Of a stretch of 9,192 nucleotides of DNA, positions 8,001 to 9,192 are shown piece after piece. The stretch is taken from NCBI GenBank assembly GCA_934481375.1, contig CAKSPN010000053.1, positions 1 to 9,192 on the forward strand, in the 5' to 3' direction. How positions within the stretch are numbered: position 1 is the first letter of the stretch; the number at the start of each line of letters is the position of its first letter. The notes beneath the pieces are model-generated. The model worked only from the letters and a program-made list of their open reading frames with translations, searched no databases and was not told the DNA's origin. The translations under genes and the position numbers were made by a program. This DNA comes from an uncultured Clostridia bacterium (lineage in GTDB: Bacteria; Bacillota; Clostridia; UBA1381).

Positions 8001-8128
8001 TTGAAGACACTGAAACAGCTCTTACGATTTCGGATCTTAAAGATGCAAAGAACTACGGTAAAGATTGTTCAAAGATACTTGTTCTCAGAATAGCAGGTAC
8101 GGTTAAAGCAATTGTTATTTATCAGTAA
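5099..8128 (+). CDS. Secreted S-layer-homology (SLH) domain surface protein, large uncharacterised ectodomain
   Basis: This 1009-aa exported protein is probably held on the cell wall by SLH domains binding secondary cell-wall polymer. ATG 5099 is preferred over the in-frame ATG at 5078 because AAAGGAAG (5084-5091) sits 7 nt before it, and starting there gives a clean signal peptide: MKK, a hydrophobic core, and probable cleavage after TVFA (residue 25). SLH1 is about 27-77 (INGYDDGTFGP...SRAEF) and SLH2 about 88-138 (FDDVSKDHWA...DGYGDRKFGP). A degenerate SLH3 lies about 145-190 (YPTGYQTQAGTLGL...PRGVIAQILNNALE). The remaining ~820 residues are rich in Thr, Ser, Lys and Asp with probable beta-strands, for example KITTINGNKIKIDGKEYIV, and match no domain I recognise. 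No LPXTG or C-terminal membrane helix is present. It has its own promoter and terminator, so it is a single-gene unit. It could be an S-layer component or an unknown surface enzyme or adhesin. Confidence 0.9.
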   Translation: MKKLISLAAAVAMLVTSLFSGTVFAAYSDVSEDTKYSKAISTLSMLNVINGYDDGTFGPEKSISRAEFTKMVVYTLGMDKLQTEQTEFDDVSKDHWARFCIKTAYDRKIIDGYGDRKFGPDDNVTYEQALKMVVCTLGYADFAEQKGGYPTGYQTQAGTLGLTKGISDVLYSDPAPRGVIAQILNNALEVEIRELNNDGDSYELSGKTLLNDFLGVKKFKGELAGVGEHVTANCNGTLLPGQIQMVNVSKPSDYVTIDYTKYTENVTDLTKLLGKLITVYYEQKRESDEPVLVAVDDETTKNTEYVIKSADIDNVSGSSIRYYEDGASSAKSVTVDFGKVTVRYNGKVVSDGIKLRNKDYTSASNKYTSETYTAEEAIKKWLSPNSEFFIYGDVVLLDRESDGKIDDIQINDYQTMVALKAPTTKDYKINDKLKTGNSLVLNPDSTTYTSTIMKNDKQVSVTSIAANDVILYAESLDESLYTLYVTNTKVSGKITTINGNKIKIDGKEYIVSDLCRKYIRDKQSGAELTTSQSVTLYTDKYNTLVYGEVEAEKAKAYAYITTAYKEKGSEDYYISAFIPTQSTSGAKNYRLREKVSVNGESMSASLAVEKLAENAVFANKDLSDSTLKTKIYGASYTPVAANYEYSQLARIEFNSSGDVSSIITMDSDVTETSNENVNALERCRDLKAYTYGSNNFRADGSQFAINSSTLIIYVPADRSKTAIAKKTTSAFTPEEQYYVEAYDVNSSRYAGVVILYGTSGSVTRPTKTTDYSVVAELPEGYYNDATETNVQRLYLYKGASAEEKVETTADATEFADSKIGDVILYSVDKDGYICDRINCITYDDIAAVLNGTEKNAGQLYNWGKSQTASEDNNWQESVYTYTFKNKTTHNAEIYTSPSMGAIPHSKAAMYNVVEVLEDENKIYVTQNGFNDDGTLSEDIVEKENTITLTSSTKILRIEDDAKGISPNVEDTETALTISDLKDAKNYGKDCSKILVLRIAGTVKAIVIYQ

Positions 8129-8144
8129 TTAAAAGCGATTAGCA

Positions 8145-8181
8145 AAAAACACCCCAAAGGCATAGCTTTTGGGGTGTTTTT
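8145..8181 (+). terminator. Intrinsic terminator after the SLH protein gene
   Basis: The arms 8145-8160 and 8166-8181 pair over 16 positions (one G-T wobble) around a 5-nt loop. The core is ACACCCC/GGGGTGT and the right arm ends in five T residues. It begins 16 nt after the stop codon. The A-run on the left makes it potentially bidirectional. The ribosome-binding site of the next gene follows within a few bases, so that gene needs readthrough or a promoter not evident here. Confidence 0.9.
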
Positions 8182-8199
8182 ATCAAGGGGGAGATAAAA

Positions 8200-9070
8200 A
8201 TGAAACGTATTGCATATATAGATAATTTAAGATGGATATGCGTTTGGCTTGTGGTTCTGTTCCACGTAATTGATATATTTACCTGTACGGGCGTTCCCAT
8301 TCATTATAATGCCCCGGGTATTCCTGCAATGGACTTAATCGGGTATTTTGTGTATCCGTGGTTTATGGCGCTTTTGTTTATTCTTGCAGGTATGAGTGCA
8401 AGGGAGTCGCTTAAGCGAAGAACGGCTAAGGAATTTGCAAAAGAGCGCACAAAAAGGCTTTTGCTGCCTTTTATTGCGTATACACTGATATTTTCGATAC
8501 CGACAGCCGCTTTCTCATTTCAGATAGGCGGCGGCTGGAACGATTTTGCGGCAGTACCGAAACCTGTGCTTTTGCTGATTATGTACCTGATCGGATTGGG
8601 TCATACGTGGTTTTTGCTTGAACTTTATGCAATCTCACTTGTTTTTCTGACATTTAAAAAGCTTGAAAAACATCAAAAATTTATGGAAAAATGCGAAAAT
8701 ATAAACATATGGGTTATTATCCTGTTCGTAATACCGCTGTATTTTGCGGCGCAGGTGCTTAACGTGGTAGAGGTATTTCGGAATTTATTTTATCTATTGC
8801 TGTTTCTTTTGGGGTATTTTGTGTTTTCAAACGAAAGCGTGCAAAATAAGCTTGTAAAGTACAGAATACCGCTCCTTGCGGCGGCGCTTGTGCTGTTTGT
8901 ACCGCAGGCGTATCTCAGCTTCGGCAAGGGTTTTGCGGTTTCGGCAAAAACTCCGTCGGCAGTGCTTTACGGATATGTAATGTGCCTTGCAATGATAGGC
9001 AATGGAAAGGTTTGGCTGTCGTTTGAAAATAATTTCACAAGGTATATGTCAAGACGGAGCTTTTCGATGT
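8200..9070 (+). CDS. Acyltransferase-3 family membrane protein, 3' end lost at a junction
   Basis: Members of this family (OafA/MdoC type) are polytopic membrane enzymes that O-acylate surface sugars such as exopolysaccharide, peptidoglycan or glucans. The start ATG 8200 has AAGGGGGAG (8185-8193) 6 nt upstream. The N-terminal signature IDNLRWICVWLVVLFHV includes the family's conserved His (H22). It is followed by FILAGMSARESLKRR, the basic ERTKRLLLPF loop, and GHTWFLLELY, with about eight hydrophobic segments in all. The reading frame ends at a TGA (9073-9075) giving 291 aa, whereas relatives are usually about 340-400 aa. The family-like sequence runs to about MSRRSFSM, where relatives normally continue into a final helix beginning with a Phe/His-Tyr motif. 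Instead the DNA becomes antisense rpsC, so the last codon and stop are accidental. The gene is probably intact in the real genome. Acceptor and acyl donor are unknown. Confidence 0.85.
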
Positions 9071-9192
9071 CCTGACCGCCCTTGCCGATGATGACACCGG
9101 GACGGGAGCAGTGAATGTTGATCTTGACCTTTGCGTTATCTCTTTCGATCTCGATCTTGGCGATACCGGCGGAGTAAAGGGTGCTCTTGAGC
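9054..9192 (-). CDS. rpsC: Ribosomal protein S3 fragment (KH domain region), partial at both ends
   Basis: Translating the minus strand from 9191 gives about 46 residues typical of 30S ribosomal protein S3. They run from LKSTLYSAGIAKIEIER, through the KVKINIHCSRPG strand, to the type-2 KH nucleic-acid-binding loop VIIGKGG, then QDIEKLR. S3 binds 16S rRNA on the small-subunit head at the mRNA entry side. Codons are mainly ATC, AAG, GGT and CGT, as expected for a highly expressed gene and different from the acyltransferase. The gene enters from beyond the window's right edge and stops resembling S3 at about 9054. The frame then runs into antisense acyltransferase sequence and meets a TAA a little downstream. 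No rplV, rplP or other ribosomal operon neighbour is visible. The identity is strong; the placement next to the acyltransferase is doubtful. Confidence 0.92.

Noticed and set aside
9054..9192. A biological fusion or regulatory antisense of rpsC with the acyltransferase
   Set aside because: The S3 frame loses all S3 character at about 9054 and soon reaches a stop, and the acyltransferase ends at an accidental stop; neither would give a sensible product, so a chimeric join is the simpler reading.
1..9192. CRISPR arrays, tRNA genes, insertion sequences, phage genes, defence systems
   Set aside because: None seen on either strand: no regularly spaced repeats, no cloverleaf-like sequence, and no transposase, integrase, toxin-antitoxin or nuclease motif.

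Overview
The window looks like a metagenomic or draft-genome contig from an anaerobic Firmicute, most likely an uncultured Clostridia lineage. The evidence is the AGGA-type ribosome-binding sites, a sigma-A promoter with perfect 17-nt spacing, an S-layer-homology (SLH) surface protein, a clostridial-type FtsH and a PTS sugar operon. This is inferred from gene content and style; there is no rRNA or other formal marker for placing it.

Layout. (1) Positions 1-2514, plus strand: the 3' end of a fructose-family PTS EIIC permease, then two tandem, diverged class II ketose-bisphosphate aldolases. This reads as a sugar-uptake and cleavage operon, closed by a strong hairpin terminator. (2) Positions 2523-4933, minus strand: ftsH (membrane AAA+ zinc protease, GTG start, clear promoter) followed by a 109-aa XRE-type regulator whose start overlaps the ftsH stop by 4 bp. 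A second long hairpin lies beyond it, so two convergent operons share a two-hairpin termination zone at 2472-2566. (3) Positions 5032-8182, plus strand: a 1009-aa secreted protein with an N-terminal SLH anchor and about 820 residues of unrecognised ectodomain, with its own extended -10 promoter and intrinsic terminator. (4) Positions 8200 to about 9070, plus strand: an acyltransferase-3 family membrane protein that ends abruptly. (5) About 9054 to 9192, minus strand: an internal piece of ribosomal protein S3 (rpsC).

The acyltransferase and rpsC run into each other in opposite directions, both broken mid-domain, over a short shared stretch at about 9054-9069. No mobile element is visible there. 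The simplest reading is an artificial (assembly) join rather than a biological fusion, so the last ~140 bases should not be used as genomic context for the rest.

Functionally, the PTS and aldolase genes form one plausible pathway: phosphorylating import of a ketose, then aldol cleavage. FtsH plus the coupled regulator suggests membrane protein quality control with a linked transcription factor. The SLH protein and the acyltransferase are both cell-envelope functions. I found no CRISPR array, tRNA, insertion sequence or phage gene, and no convincing new defence or mobile system. The most promising little-described items are the ftsH-XRE coupling, the divergent aldolase pair and the large ectodomain of the SLH protein.
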